Source: Cytophagales bacterium (lineage in GTDB: Bacteria > Bacteroidota > Bacteroidia > Cytophagales > Cyclobacteriaceae). From it: 44,655 nt of DNA. Of the stretch, positions 9,065-17,269 are shown in pieces. The stretch covers positions 1 to 44,655 of the forward strand of contig WGNT01000062.1 of NCBI GenBank assembly GCA_016124425.1. The letters run 5' to 3'. Numbering within the stretch: the stretch's first letter is position 1; the number at the start of each line of letters is the position of its first letter. Both the position numbers and the translations under genes were made by a program. A model generated the notes under the pieces. That model was not told the DNA's origin and did no database searches. It was given only the letters and a program-made list of their open reading frames with translations.

Positions 9065-9945
9065 TTTCAATCATTATCCCCACCTTTCAAAGGGCCCATA
9101 TTTTGGAACGGGCATACCTTTCGGTAGCTAATCAGACATTTGCAGATTGGGAGTTATTGATTATAGATGATGGGTCAAATGATGGTACCGAAGCGTTGGT
9201 CAATAAATGGCAGGAAGATGATCCGAGGATTTTCTTTTACAAGAGACCCATAGATCGGATCAAAGGAGCGAGTACCTGCAGGAATATCGGTATTGAAAAA
9301 GCCAAAGGGAAATATATCGCTTTTTTGGATTCAGATGATGAATGGCAGGTAAGAAGATTGGAGGAGTGTGTCAACTATATAAAAAAACAAGAAGTCGAGG
9401 CTATCTATTCAGGAGCTATGGTGAAAGGTAAACTGTCTAGTACTTTTAGGTCATCTAGGAGGGTATTGGAGGGGGAATCACTTTTCGATTTTTTACTAAA
9501 GAATGATTCATTTATACCCACACCGGGTTTGGTATTGGATGCTGGCATTGCAAAGAAAGTCAGATTCAATGAGCATCTCAAACAACATGAAGATTATGAG
9601 TTTATCCTTAAAGTAGGTGAATTGGTAGCTTGGACGTTTTTTGAAAACCGGGATGTCATAATTCATTGGAAGCAAAACGAGGATAAGCAAATAGATTATC
9701 GAAGTTGTCTTTGGTTTTATGAGCAATATAGTTCCATGAGCAAAGACAAAAATGCGCGATTCCGGTACCTGATTTATATGGTTGAAGGAATGCTTGGCAA
9801 AAAACCTCCTTATCCTTACTTAAGGCATTATAAAGCGATTTTAGAAAAAGAGGGCTATGTTTTAGGAAGTAGACATCAATTATTATTTGCTGCTCCATTT
9901 ATATTTCATTTGTTTTTAAGAATCCGTAAGTTGGTCAAATCCTGA
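9061..9945 (+). CDS. GT2-family glycosyltransferase
   Basis: The 294-residue GT-A enzyme begins directly with the family strand ISIIIPTFQRAHILERAYLS. Next come LLIIDDGSNDGTE (nucleotide-sugar binding) and the metal-binding DSDDEW near residue 96. A later stretch containing HEDYEF matches the acceptor/base region. It should add a sugar to the growing lipid-linked repeat on the cytoplasmic face. The TTG start at 9061 overlaps the stop of the GNAT-GT2 gene and leaves no extra N-terminal residues, which fits the family. The C-terminus has a hydrophobic segment (LLFAAPFIFHLFLR) that could associate with the membrane. Confidence 0.9.
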   Translation: MISIIIPTFQRAHILERAYLSVANQTFADWELLIIDDGSNDGTEALVNKWQEDDPRIFFYKRPIDRIKGASTCRNIGIEKAKGKYIAFLDSDDEWQVRRLEECVNYIKKQEVEAIYSGAMVKGKLSSTFRSSRRVLEGESLFDFLLKNDSFIPTPGLVLDAGIAKKVRFNEHLKQHEDYEFILKVGELVAWTFFENRDVIIHWKQNEDKQIDYRSCLWFYEQYSSMSKDKNARFRYLIYMVEGMLGKKPPYPYLRHYKAILEKEGYVLGSRHQLLFAAPFIFHLFLRIRKLVKS

Positions 9946-11099
9946 TGAAGAAAATTTTATTCTTGATTGATTCATTGGCAGTAGGAGGTGCTGAAATTTC
10001 AGTGCTTGAAGTGGTCAAAAACCTGAGGGAATGCAATACTGTGGTTTGTGTTGCCTATCAAGGAGAACATGCTTTAAAATCTGATTTTGAAGCTGCGGGA
10101 GCTAAGCTTTATTTTTTTGATATAAAAAAAAGGTTCGGTTTTGGTGAGGGGATCAAGGAATTGAGAAAAGTAATTGAAAAGGAGAAGCCTGATCTTGTCC
10201 ATACTACTTTATTTAAATCAGAAATAATAGGGAGGCTCACAGTTCCTTCCTTCAAATTACCCTTAGTGGGTTCTTTGATCAGTGATACATATGGGAAGGA
10301 GCGTTATGCCTTGGTTTCTAGGCGTGAACGTGTAAAACTGAATTTATATAAGCTTTTGAATAGGTTAACATCCAAAAGATCTGATTTATACATTTCAGTT
10401 TCGAAGGCAATCATACAACCTAATCTTAACTATCTTGGAATAAAAGAATCCAAAGTAAAACTGATTCAAAACGGCAGGGATATTTCAGCGTTTGAAAAAG
10501 CTAAAATTTATTCCAAAACCGAGATTATACCTCATGCAGGGCCGGAAGCATTTTTTATCATTACCAATTCGAGGGTGATCCGATCAAAAGGATTTGACGA
10601 AATGTTGGAAGCATTTCAAGCGCTATCCAAAGAATTTCAATCGTTATTTTTGGTAGTAGCAGGTAATGGTTTTGATTTTGATTTTTATAAGAATAAGGCA
10701 AAGGAAATTGGCCTCGAGAATAGGGTAATTTTTTTGGGCAGGAGACATGATATTCCTTCCCTATTAAAAAGTTGTGATCTTTTTTGGTTTGCCTCTCATT
10801 ATGAAGGTTCGCCCGGAGTAGTGATAGAAGGGATGTTGTCAAAAACCCCCATGGTTTTGTCAGATATTGAACCTGTACTTGAGAATATACAAGATGGAAA
10901 TCAGGCTTTGATTTTTAAGGCAGGGGATGCCGAGGATTTGGCTTTGAAAACCAGGATTCTGATTTCTGACCCTGATCTTGGAGTTAAATTGGCAACATCT
11001 GCTTATGAAACCGGCAGTCAACTATTTGATATCAAAAAACTAGTCAATAAACAGGAGAAGCTTTACTTTGAATTGATCCAAAGCTATGAAAATCGTTAG
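9945..11099 (+). CDS. GT4-family glycosyltransferase (first)
   Basis: The 384-residue GT-B enzyme starts with KKILFLIDSLAVGGAEISVLE, carrying the glycine-rich GGAE loop of GT4 enzymes. The C-terminal donor domain has IITNSRVIRSKGFDEML, VVAGNG and EGSPGVVIEGMLSKTPMV, which includes the E-x7-E motif. It probably extends the polysaccharide repeat unit; the donor sugar cannot be told from sequence. It shares one base with the stop of the upstream GT2 gene, and its 3' end overlaps the next GT4 gene by 14 bases, showing a tight operon. Confidence 0.9.
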   Translation: MKKILFLIDSLAVGGAEISVLEVVKNLRECNTVVCVAYQGEHALKSDFEAAGAKLYFFDIKKRFGFGEGIKELRKVIEKEKPDLVHTTLFKSEIIGRLTVPSFKLPLVGSLISDTYGKERYALVSRRERVKLNLYKLLNRLTSKRSDLYISVSKAIIQPNLNYLGIKESKVKLIQNGRDISAFEKAKIYSKTEIIPHAGPEAFFIITNSRVIRSKGFDEMLEAFQALSKEFQSLFLVVAGNGFDFDFYKNKAKEIGLENRVIFLGRRHDIPSLLKSCDLFWFASHYEGSPGVVIEGMLSKTPMVLSDIEPVLENIQDGNQALIFKAGDAEDLALKTRILISDPDLGVKLATSAYETGSQLFDIKKLVNKQEKLYFELIQSYENR

Positions 11100-12249
11100 G
11101 ATTGTTCCCTATTTGGATTTTGGGGGAGTAGAAAAAAGAATGGAGTTGACAGCCAAAGGTTTTTTGGAACATCTACAGCATGAGTTGATCATAATAGTAC
11201 TGGCAGGAGGGGGAAGAATCGCTGAGTCGATACAGAAAATGGGTTTTCAGGTTGTTTTTTTGAATAAAAATCCAAAAATTCCTAATGGAAAACTCTTGCA
11301 TGAGTTGATAGGAGTTTTGAGAAAAATTAAGCCTGATGTAGTTCATTGTTCAGGATCGGAAGCTAACTTCCATGGGTTATGGGCTGCTTTTTGGGCCGGA
11401 GTGCCTGTCCGGATCGGAGAAGAAATCGGTTTTCCTGAGCATGATTGGAAATGGAGAAATTTGTTTTGGCTCACCTACCTTACATCGCATAAGGTGTTTG
11501 GCATATCGGAAGCTGTGAAAGAAAGAATTGTCAAATTAGGTGAGGTTTTACCTGACAATGTTCAGGTTGTCTATAATCCGGTTGAGATAAGTACTGAGAG
11601 TCATAAAATACAGGGATCGGATATAAATTCAATTGGGGTAGAGGAGAAAGGAAATACAAAATCATCATTCCATTTTGAAAGAAAAGAGGGTTCATTTGTT
11701 TTCGTTACCACTTGTAGATTGGTTCCGATCAAGAATCTTGAAAAATTGATAAGGATATTTGATTCATTACAAAGAAGTAATGCTGATAGGCAGTTGGAAT
11801 TGTGGATTGTAGGCGAAGGACCTGAGAAAGGGAAATTGGAGAAAGTGATTGAAGAATTAGGGTTAGATAAAAATGTTAGCCTGCTTGGTTTTCAGGAGAA
11901 TGTTTTTCAATTTTTATTTCAAGCAGATTCATTTATACTACCCTCATTTTCAGAGGGTTTTTCTATTTCTTTGGTGGAGGCCATGGGTTGTGGATTAGTT
12001 TGCATTGCTACCAAGGTTGGCGGGCCTTCCGAGATAATCGGAAATGAAACCGGATTTTTGATTGATCCTTATCATGAAAATGACCTGAGAGAAAAAATGC
12101 AGGAAGTAATGGATTTGACCAAAACAGAAAGGAAAGCTCTCGGACTACGTGCCAAAAATGATGTGGAACGAAGGTTCTCTACTGAGAAGTATGTGGATGA
12201 CTTGTTAGGCCTTTATTGGGAAATGGGTAAAAACGTAGCTAAGTTTTAG
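11086..12249 (+). CDS. GT4-family glycosyltransferase (second)
   Basis: The 387-residue GT-B enzyme has the N-terminal KIVRIVPYLDFGGVEKR motif. Its donor-domain landmarks are TTCRLVPIKNLEKLI, LWIVGEGPEKGKLE and SFSEGFSISLVEAMGCGL (E-x7-E). An insertion between the domains (about residues 175-205) is rich in charged residues and looks like a linker. It is predicted to transfer a hexose or related sugar during assembly of the surface glycan. It overlaps the previous GT4 gene by 14 bases and is followed by a 92-base gap before the polymerase-like membrane gene. That is the largest gap in this half of the operon, and I see no clear promoter or terminator in it. Confidence 0.9.
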   Translation: MKIVRIVPYLDFGGVEKRMELTAKGFLEHLQHELIIIVLAGGGRIAESIQKMGFQVVFLNKNPKIPNGKLLHELIGVLRKIKPDVVHCSGSEANFHGLWAAFWAGVPVRIGEEIGFPEHDWKWRNLFWLTYLTSHKVFGISEAVKERIVKLGEVLPDNVQVVYNPVEISTESHKIQGSDINSIGVEEKGNTKSSFHFERKEGSFVFVTTCRLVPIKNLEKLIRIFDSLQRSNADRQLELWIVGEGPEKGKLEKVIEELGLDKNVSLLGFQENVFQFLFQADSFILPSFSEGFSISLVEAMGCGLVCIATKVGGPSEIIGNETGFLIDPYHENDLREKMQEVMDLTKTERKALGLRAKNDVERRFSTEKYVDDLLGLYWEMGKNVAKF

Positions 12250-12341
12250 AGGTAAGCTTTTTAGAAAAAACAAGTTGATAAATGGAAAGTCTAAGATTTT
12301 TTTATAGAGATTTGAAAATTGAGTTCTAAAATAAAAGGGAT

Positions 12342-13583
12342 GTGCTGGATATAGTATTTATAATGATTTGTTTGATAGCATTGGTCAATTCCAACCAAGG
12401 AATTGTAAACAAATTCAGGTTATCTGCCAAATATCTCGATCAGCTTAATTTATTGTTGCTGTACCACTTGATTTTTTCTTTGGCGTTTACATGGTATATC
12501 GTTGATTCAGGCGGAGATTCCTATGGCTACTGGAAATACCTGATGCAACAGGTTCCAGTCCATTTTGATACGATGTGGGAGTTTTTTGGTACCAGTACCA
12601 CATTTATCCTTTGGCTTAACTTTTATCCAAGTAAGGTATTAGGACTGGAATACATTACGGGTAATATACTCTATGGATTTTTAGGGTTTATTGGAATCCG
12701 GTATCTGTTTGTGATGGTGGCAGCATTATTTCCCACAAATTTTAAAGTGCTTGAAATACCGATTTTTCCCACCATTTTCTTTTTCCCGAATCTACATTTC
12801 TGGACAGCTGGTGTAGGAAAAGACGTGATTTGCTTTTGGGGAATTGCCTGGTTTATGTATGCCGTACAAAATTACAAGCAGCGTTGGTGGCAGGGAATAA
12901 TTGCACTTTTTTTCGTATATATGGCTAGACCACATATGGGGCTAAGTATCGTGGCGGGATCAGCAATGGCAATTATTTTAGGATCAGAAATAAAGGTTTC
13001 TTATAAGTTGGGATTACTGGTGTTGGCAGGGATTGGTTCCCTTTACCTTGCGGCAGGTACTTTGGTTTTTTTGGAAATTGAGGATTTTTCGTTTGAAACC
13101 TTAGATGCTCTTGCCTCAAAGAAATCCGGATATCTTAGCATTGCCAATTCTTCTGTCGATACATCAGGATATAATATCTTTATGAAGATTTTTACATATA
13201 TGTATCGTCCGTTATTTTTTGATTCGCACAACATTATGTCCTTTTTAAGTGGCTTTGAGAATATCCTGTACCTGTACCTTTCTTTTTTTATTTTCCGAAA
13301 CTGGACGCCTGAGGCATTACGGGATATGCCTGTATTTATTAAGGCGGGTATGATTTCTTTTGTTCCCATTACATTAGCCTTTGCCAGTTCATTGAGTAAT
13401 CTGGGCATTATTATGCGCATGAAAAACATGACAATGATTTATTTTTTGTTGTTTTGCTTTTACCTAATAGTTCACAGCAAAAAGACCCGATACCTCCGTG
13501 CGATGGATCGTCTACGATTTTTCCAGAAGCGACAGGCCATTATCGATAGCAAAAAAAGGGAACGCCCCACTAGTCCGATATAG
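12342..13583 (+). CDS. Polymerase-like polytopic membrane protein, copy A
   Basis: The 413-residue protein has about nine to ten hydrophobic segments. Conserved loop motifs are GGDSYGYW (about 59-66), WLNFYPSKVLGL, NLHFWTAGVGKD, ARPHMG and NLGIIMRMK near the C-terminus. The same motifs recur in the protein at 16037-17248. EpsG/Wzy-like polysaccharide polymerases are the best functional guess, based on topology and the position at the end of a block of glycosyltransferases; this is inference. The GTG at 12342 is preferred because AAAAGGGA lies just upstream. GC rises near the 3' end (from about 13490), which marks a composition boundary. The gene stops 14 bases before the next glycosyltransferase. 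Confidence 0.8.
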   Translation: MLDIVFIMICLIALVNSNQGIVNKFRLSAKYLDQLNLLLLYHLIFSLAFTWYIVDSGGDSYGYWKYLMQQVPVHFDTMWEFFGTSTTFILWLNFYPSKVLGLEYITGNILYGFLGFIGIRYLFVMVAALFPTNFKVLEIPIFPTIFFFPNLHFWTAGVGKDVICFWGIAWFMYAVQNYKQRWWQGIIALFFVYMARPHMGLSIVAGSAMAIILGSEIKVSYKLGLLVLAGIGSLYLAAGTLVFLEIEDFSFETLDALASKKSGYLSIANSSVDTSGYNIFMKIFTYMYRPLFFDSHNIMSFLSGFENILYLYLSFFIFRNWTPEALRDMPVFIKAGMISFVPITLAFASSLSNLGIIMRMKNMTMIYFLLFCFYLIVHSKKTRYLRAMDRLRFFQKRQAIIDSKKRERPTSPI

Positions 13584-13597
13584 ATCGCTTAACTTCA

Positions 13598-14716
13598 TTG
13601 AAGGCACATCGAATCCTTTTCCTTTCAAAATACCCCCCGCAGGCGGCGAGTAGCCGCCTTAGGACCTATCAGTTTTTGCCCTTTTGGAGGAAGGAAGTAG
13701 CAGAAGTAGAAATCGCCCCCCTACTCAATGAGCGCTACCTGCGGGATCTATATGCCGGAAAGCCAGTCCATTTGTTGAATGTATTACGTTGCTATATAAA
13801 ACGTTTTTTTCTACTTCTGTTTCACGTCCGGCGTTTTGACTTGATATGGGTAGAAAAAGAGTTTTTTCCTTACTTCCCTCCGGTAGCAGAATGGTTTATT
13901 TCCCGTTCTAAAGGCTTTGTAGTTGATTTTGATGACGCCATTTTTCACAACTACGACCTAAGTCCCTCTCTCTTTTTACGTAAAATTCTTCCTAAAAAGA
14001 TCGACGCAGTCATGCACTATGCGGATCTTGTTTTTGCGGGAAACCCTTATCTAATAGATCGCGCTAAAAAGGCTGACGCCAAACGCACTTGCTTCCTCCC
14101 AACCGTAATTGATCCGTCCCGCTACCGGCAAAAGGAGTACACTCCGAGTTCTCCGGTGGTCTGTATCGGTTGGATCGGTTCACCAAGCACACAGAAATAC
14201 CTAAAAGACCTTCTTCCGGTTTTTGAAAACCTTCATCAGCGATTTGCGATACGAATTTTGTTGGTAAACGGCAGAGAAGCCTTTCCTTTTAGCGGGAAAA
14301 TTGATAGTATTCCTTGGACCGAAGAAGGAGAGGTGGATGCGATTCTTTGTATGGATATAGGGATTATGCCGCTTCCCGACAATCCTTGGGAACGTGGAAA
14401 ATGCGCCTACAAACTGATCCAATATATGGCCTGCGGCTTGCCTGTAGTGGCTTCTCCGGTCGGATTCAACACCACTGTAGTGCGCCATGGAGTCAATGGG
14501 TACTTAGCCGATACTTCGGAGGATTGGCAAAAATACCTCACCGACCTTATCCTCCATCCCGAAAGGCGCCAAGCCATGGGTAAAGAGGGCTTCTGTCTCG
14601 TACAGGAATCCTATACGCTGGAAAAAAACATTGAACGGATTAGGCAAGGGTTGGATGGGATTTTATCAAAAAAATCCTACTCCAATAGTCTTAGCCCCCC
14701 TCATTCCCCCCTTTAG
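13598..14716 (+). CDS. GT4-type glycosyltransferase with repeat-derived C-terminus
   Basis: The 372-residue protein begins with HRILFLSKYPPQAASSRLR. It has a GT-B layout with VDFDDAIFHNYD in the first domain and IGWIGSPSTQKYL plus KCAYKLIQYMACGLPVVASP in the donor domain (E replaced by K at the first motif position). The TTG start at 13598 leaves the family-typical short N-terminus. The last residues (SLSPPHSPL) are encoded by a GC-rich palindromic repeat at 14693-14726, and the stop codon lies in the hairpin loop. The native C-terminus has therefore probably been replaced by the repeat. This is the first gene of the higher-GC part of the cluster. Confidence 0.85.
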   Translation: MKAHRILFLSKYPPQAASSRLRTYQFLPFWRKEVAEVEIAPLLNERYLRDLYAGKPVHLLNVLRCYIKRFFLLLFHVRRFDLIWVEKEFFPYFPPVAEWFISRSKGFVVDFDDAIFHNYDLSPSLFLRKILPKKIDAVMHYADLVFAGNPYLIDRAKKADAKRTCFLPTVIDPSRYRQKEYTPSSPVVCIGWIGSPSTQKYLKDLLPVFENLHQRFAIRILLVNGREAFPFSGKIDSIPWTEEGEVDAILCMDIGIMPLPDNPWERGKCAYKLIQYMACGLPVVASPVGFNTTVVRHGVNGYLADTSEDWQKYLTDLILHPERRQAMGKEGFCLVQESYTLEKNIERIRQGLDGILSKKSYSNSLSPPHSPL

Positions 14717-14726
14717 GGGGGAGGTC
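14693..14726 (+). repeat. GC-rich hairpin repeat, copy 1
   Basis: A palindrome with a 6-bp C/G stem (14706-14711 with 14716-14721) and loop TTTA is preceded by AGCCCCCCTC. Its reverse complement resembles the element at 14770-14815, so the two form an inverted pair about 45 bases apart. Short dispersed elements with CCCTCCCCTTTAGGGG cores occur between genes in many Bacteroidota genomes; that statement is from memory and not checked here. The element lies inside the end of the upstream coding region and supplies its stop codon. Confidence 0.75.
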
Positions 14727-14769
14727 AGTGCCTGGTAATCTAAACGATTGTCTTTTAAGACGGAAATTA

Positions 14770-14815
14770 CTCCCTCCCCTAAAGGGGAGGGCCGGGGAGG
14801 GGCAGTCGGAGGGCT
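14770..14815 (-). repeat. GC-rich hairpin repeat, copy 2 (inverted)
   Basis: A perfect 8-bp stem (14772-14779 with 14784-14791) with loop TAAA is followed by a GC-rich tail to AGGGCT at about 14815. Read on the minus strand it starts AGCCCTCC and ends in the same CTTTAGGGG core as copy 1. It lies immediately before the probable 5' end of the next glycosyltransferase. Its strong stems could also attenuate transcription between the two genes. Confidence 0.75.
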
Positions 14816-14847
14816 AAATATTTTCAAAAAAACAACTTCATCAATCC

Positions 14848-16047
14848 CTGAAAAAACCGGTTATTCTTTTTATCACCTGGGACTCGGATACGAGCAACTA
14901 TTTGGAGAACTTATTTTTTCCAATATTTGAGCGTATACAGGCAAACAGCGACCTGTCGATGCATGTATTTCAGTTTTCTTGGGCGGCTCCTAGGGAAGTA
15001 GCGCGATTGAAGTCCTTAGCTGAAGATGCAAAGGTATCCTATCAGCACCATCCGGTAAACCGTAAAGGTCCTATTGGGCTGGGGTTAACGCTTTGGCGGG
15101 GGATCCATGCCCTAAAATCCTATCTAAAAGAGCAGGGAATTTCAGTCGTTATGCCGCGATCTACCAATCCAGCCATCATGGTCAATTACCTTTACCCTTG
15201 GTTACGGCGGCGTAGGGTAAAGATCGTTTTTGACGCAGATGGATTTCCGCTCCAAGAGCGGGTTGATTTTCTGGGTAGGGATCCGGAGGGGCTGCTTCTT
15301 TCTTGGCTCAAACGTCAAGAAGCAACATGCTTAAGGAATGCGGATAAAGTACTTACGCGTTCTGAAAAGGCAATTGATATCCATCTTATGGCTTTAGGCA
15401 ATTCCGAACGTTCTAAATTCCAGGTCGTCCCTAACGGGAGAAATCCAGCGTTTTTTTTACGGGATGAAAATAAAAGGGTACATTTTCGTTCCTTACTAGG
15501 TATAGCGGAGGGTGAAATCCTCTGGGTGTATTCAGGTACGTTGGGCCCTGAATACGAATTGGCGGACATGCTTTCCTTATTTGAAGCGTTTCATGCTAAT
15601 CGTCCCGGAAGCAGGTTTTTGATTTTGACGCGAAATATAGAATTTTTCAATACGGTTACCGGTAACCGAATTCCTAAGGGCGTAATGGTAAAAGAGACTT
15701 CATTTGACGACATTCCCGGATACCTGTCCGCAGCGGATGTGGCGCTTAGCTTACGCAAGCCAGCCAAGAGTTTGGCAGGGTTGGCGCCCGTCAAACTTGG
15801 GGAATACTTGATGATGGGATTGCCTGTGGTCGTTAGCGCGGGTATTGGCGATACAGAAGCCTTGCTGGCAGACTCTCCTTTCTGTTTTCTTTATGACAAA
15901 GAAAACTGCGATAGGAACACATTGTACGAGTGGATAAGCGAGGCGAATGGACTGTCCCGGTCTGAAATACGGGAATTTGCCATACATCATTTTGGACTTT
16001 CAGCCAGTGTAGACGCATACCTCACTGCGCTTAGGGATGTACTCTGA
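14848..16047 (+). CDS. GT4-type glycosyltransferase, probable non-standard start
   Basis: The frame is open from 14818, just after a stop at 14815-14817 at the edge of a palindromic repeat. The residues before the first TTG (14902) read KKPVILFITWDSDTSNY, a convincing first beta-strand of a GT-B fold, so 14902 would cut off real protein. No ATG, GTG or TTG lies between 14818 and 14902. CTG at 14848 gives the best N-terminus and is used here. A lost native start is the alternative. The donor domain has NGRNPAFFL, WVYSGTLGPEYELADML and KLGEYLMMGLPVVVS. Glycosyl transfer in the cluster is expected. The 3' end overlaps the next gene by 11 bases. Confidence 0.8.
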   Translation: MKKPVILFITWDSDTSNYLENLFFPIFERIQANSDLSMHVFQFSWAAPREVARLKSLAEDAKVSYQHHPVNRKGPIGLGLTLWRGIHALKSYLKEQGISVVMPRSTNPAIMVNYLYPWLRRRRVKIVFDADGFPLQERVDFLGRDPEGLLLSWLKRQEATCLRNADKVLTRSEKAIDIHLMALGNSERSKFQVVPNGRNPAFFLRDENKRVHFRSLLGIAEGEILWVYSGTLGPEYELADMLSLFEAFHANRPGSRFLILTRNIEFFNTVTGNRIPKGVMVKETSFDDIPGYLSAADVALSLRKPAKSLAGLAPVKLGEYLMMGLPVVVSAGIGDTEALLADSPFCFLYDKENCDRNTLYEWISEANGLSRSEIREFAIHHFGLSASVDAYLTALRDVL

Positions 16048-17248
16048 TTTGACCGCCATGCCCCTCCAAGACCTTCTCTTTGACGCGGTAGTGCTTTTAC
16101 TTACCGTGTGGCTGGTAGTAGGTCAACTGTCGCTAAGCGGGATGCCTGTCTTTTACCGCCGGGTGACCTGGGCGCTGTTTGTGTACCACCTGCTGTGTTC
16201 GCTGGTTTTTCACCACTATATCCGTCAATACGGGGGCGACTCTCTGGGCTATTGGACCCTAACTGCCGATACCTCCCAAGAAGCGGTGTCCTGGTCAGAA
16301 CACTGGGGGCTAGGGACTTTTTTTTTACAGTGGCTTAATTACCTGCCTTCCCGTGTACTTGGGCTTTCCTATGCAAGTGGGAACTTACTCTATGCCTGCA
16401 TTTCTTTTTTGGGTTTTGCCAAACTGGTGGAAATGGGGTATAGGGCCTGGGGAACTTATACCGGGAGCGCTTGGTCGCCTACCTGGGTATTGCTTCTTTT
16501 TCTTCCAAACAGTCATTTCTGGACGGCGGGAGTAGGGAAGGAGGCGCTGCTATGGGTGGGGCTGGTGTATGCCCTTGCAAGTATACAAGATTTCGGAAGG
16601 TATGTGCCGGGCTTGTTGGGCGTTGCGATTTCCTTCGCCGTCCGCCCGCTGAATGGTGCAGTACTTCTGATTCTTTTTGCGGTGAGGATCGTTTTTGCGA
16701 AGACTACCCAGCTGCCGGGGAAATGGATATGGGTAGGGATCCTGGCACTGCTAGGGATAGGTGCCGGATACCGGCTGATTTATCAGATGCACATGCCCGG
16801 GTTAACCCTTTCTGCTTTGGAGGAATTTAGCAGGGGGCAGTTTACGTTTTTAGAAGGTTTTGGTGCTGGATCTGAATTTCCCATGCACACCTATTCCTGG
16901 CCAAGAAGGCTATGGACGGTACTGTTTCTTCCCTTGGATGGTGGAAATGGAAGTTTTTGGCAAGTGGCAGCGGCACTGGAGAACGCGTTTTCCCTGCTAC
17001 TGCTTGTGGTTGCCATAATACATTGGGGATGGGCGGGGGTGAAGGTCTCCCTTCCGAGTTTCCTGCTATACGGGGTGGCCTTTGGCCTTTTGTTGACAAT
17101 CACCTATGCCTTGACGCTAAATAACCTGGGAATCATCATGCGGATGAAAAGTTTTTATATGCTTTTTTTCCTGTTAGGAGGATGGCATTTGTTGAGGTTT
17201 CCGAAAAAATCCGTTTATTGTGCGCTATTCCGCGGTTCAAATACATAA
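16037..17248 (+). CDS. Polymerase-like polytopic membrane protein, copy B
   Basis: The 403-residue protein has many hydrophobic segments and the same landmark motifs in the same order as the protein at 12342-13583. These are GGDSLGYW, WLNYLPSRVLGL, GNLLY, NSHFWTAGVGKE, VRPLNG and NNLGIIMRMK. The copies are well diverged outside these motifs, and B is GC-rich where A is AT-rich, so this is not a recent duplication. The ATG at 16037 overlaps the previous gene by 11 bases; ATG 16055 is an alternative. A Wzy/EpsG-like polymerase or another glycan membrane enzyme is inferred from topology and context. It is followed 21 bases later by a polysaccharide deacetylase. Confidence 0.8.
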   Translation: MYSDLTAMPLQDLLFDAVVLLLTVWLVVGQLSLSGMPVFYRRVTWALFVYHLLCSLVFHHYIRQYGGDSLGYWTLTADTSQEAVSWSEHWGLGTFFLQWLNYLPSRVLGLSYASGNLLYACISFLGFAKLVEMGYRAWGTYTGSAWSPTWVLLLFLPNSHFWTAGVGKEALLWVGLVYALASIQDFGRYVPGLLGVAISFAVRPLNGAVLLILFAVRIVFAKTTQLPGKWIWVGILALLGIGAGYRLIYQMHMPGLTLSALEEFSRGQFTFLEGFGAGSEFPMHTYSWPRRLWTVLFLPLDGGNGSFWQVAAALENAFSLLLLVVAIIHWGWAGVKVSLPSFLLYGVAFGLLLTITYALTLNNLGIIMRMKSFYMLFFLLGGWHLLRFPKKSVYCALFRGSNT

Positions 17249-17269
17249 AATATTCTGTCAAATCATATA

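Noticed and set aside
14748..14930. 60-residue plus-strand open frame between the two GT4 genes
   Set aside because: It runs through the GC-rich repeat and then out of frame through the N-terminus of the real glycosyltransferase; no protein character of its own.
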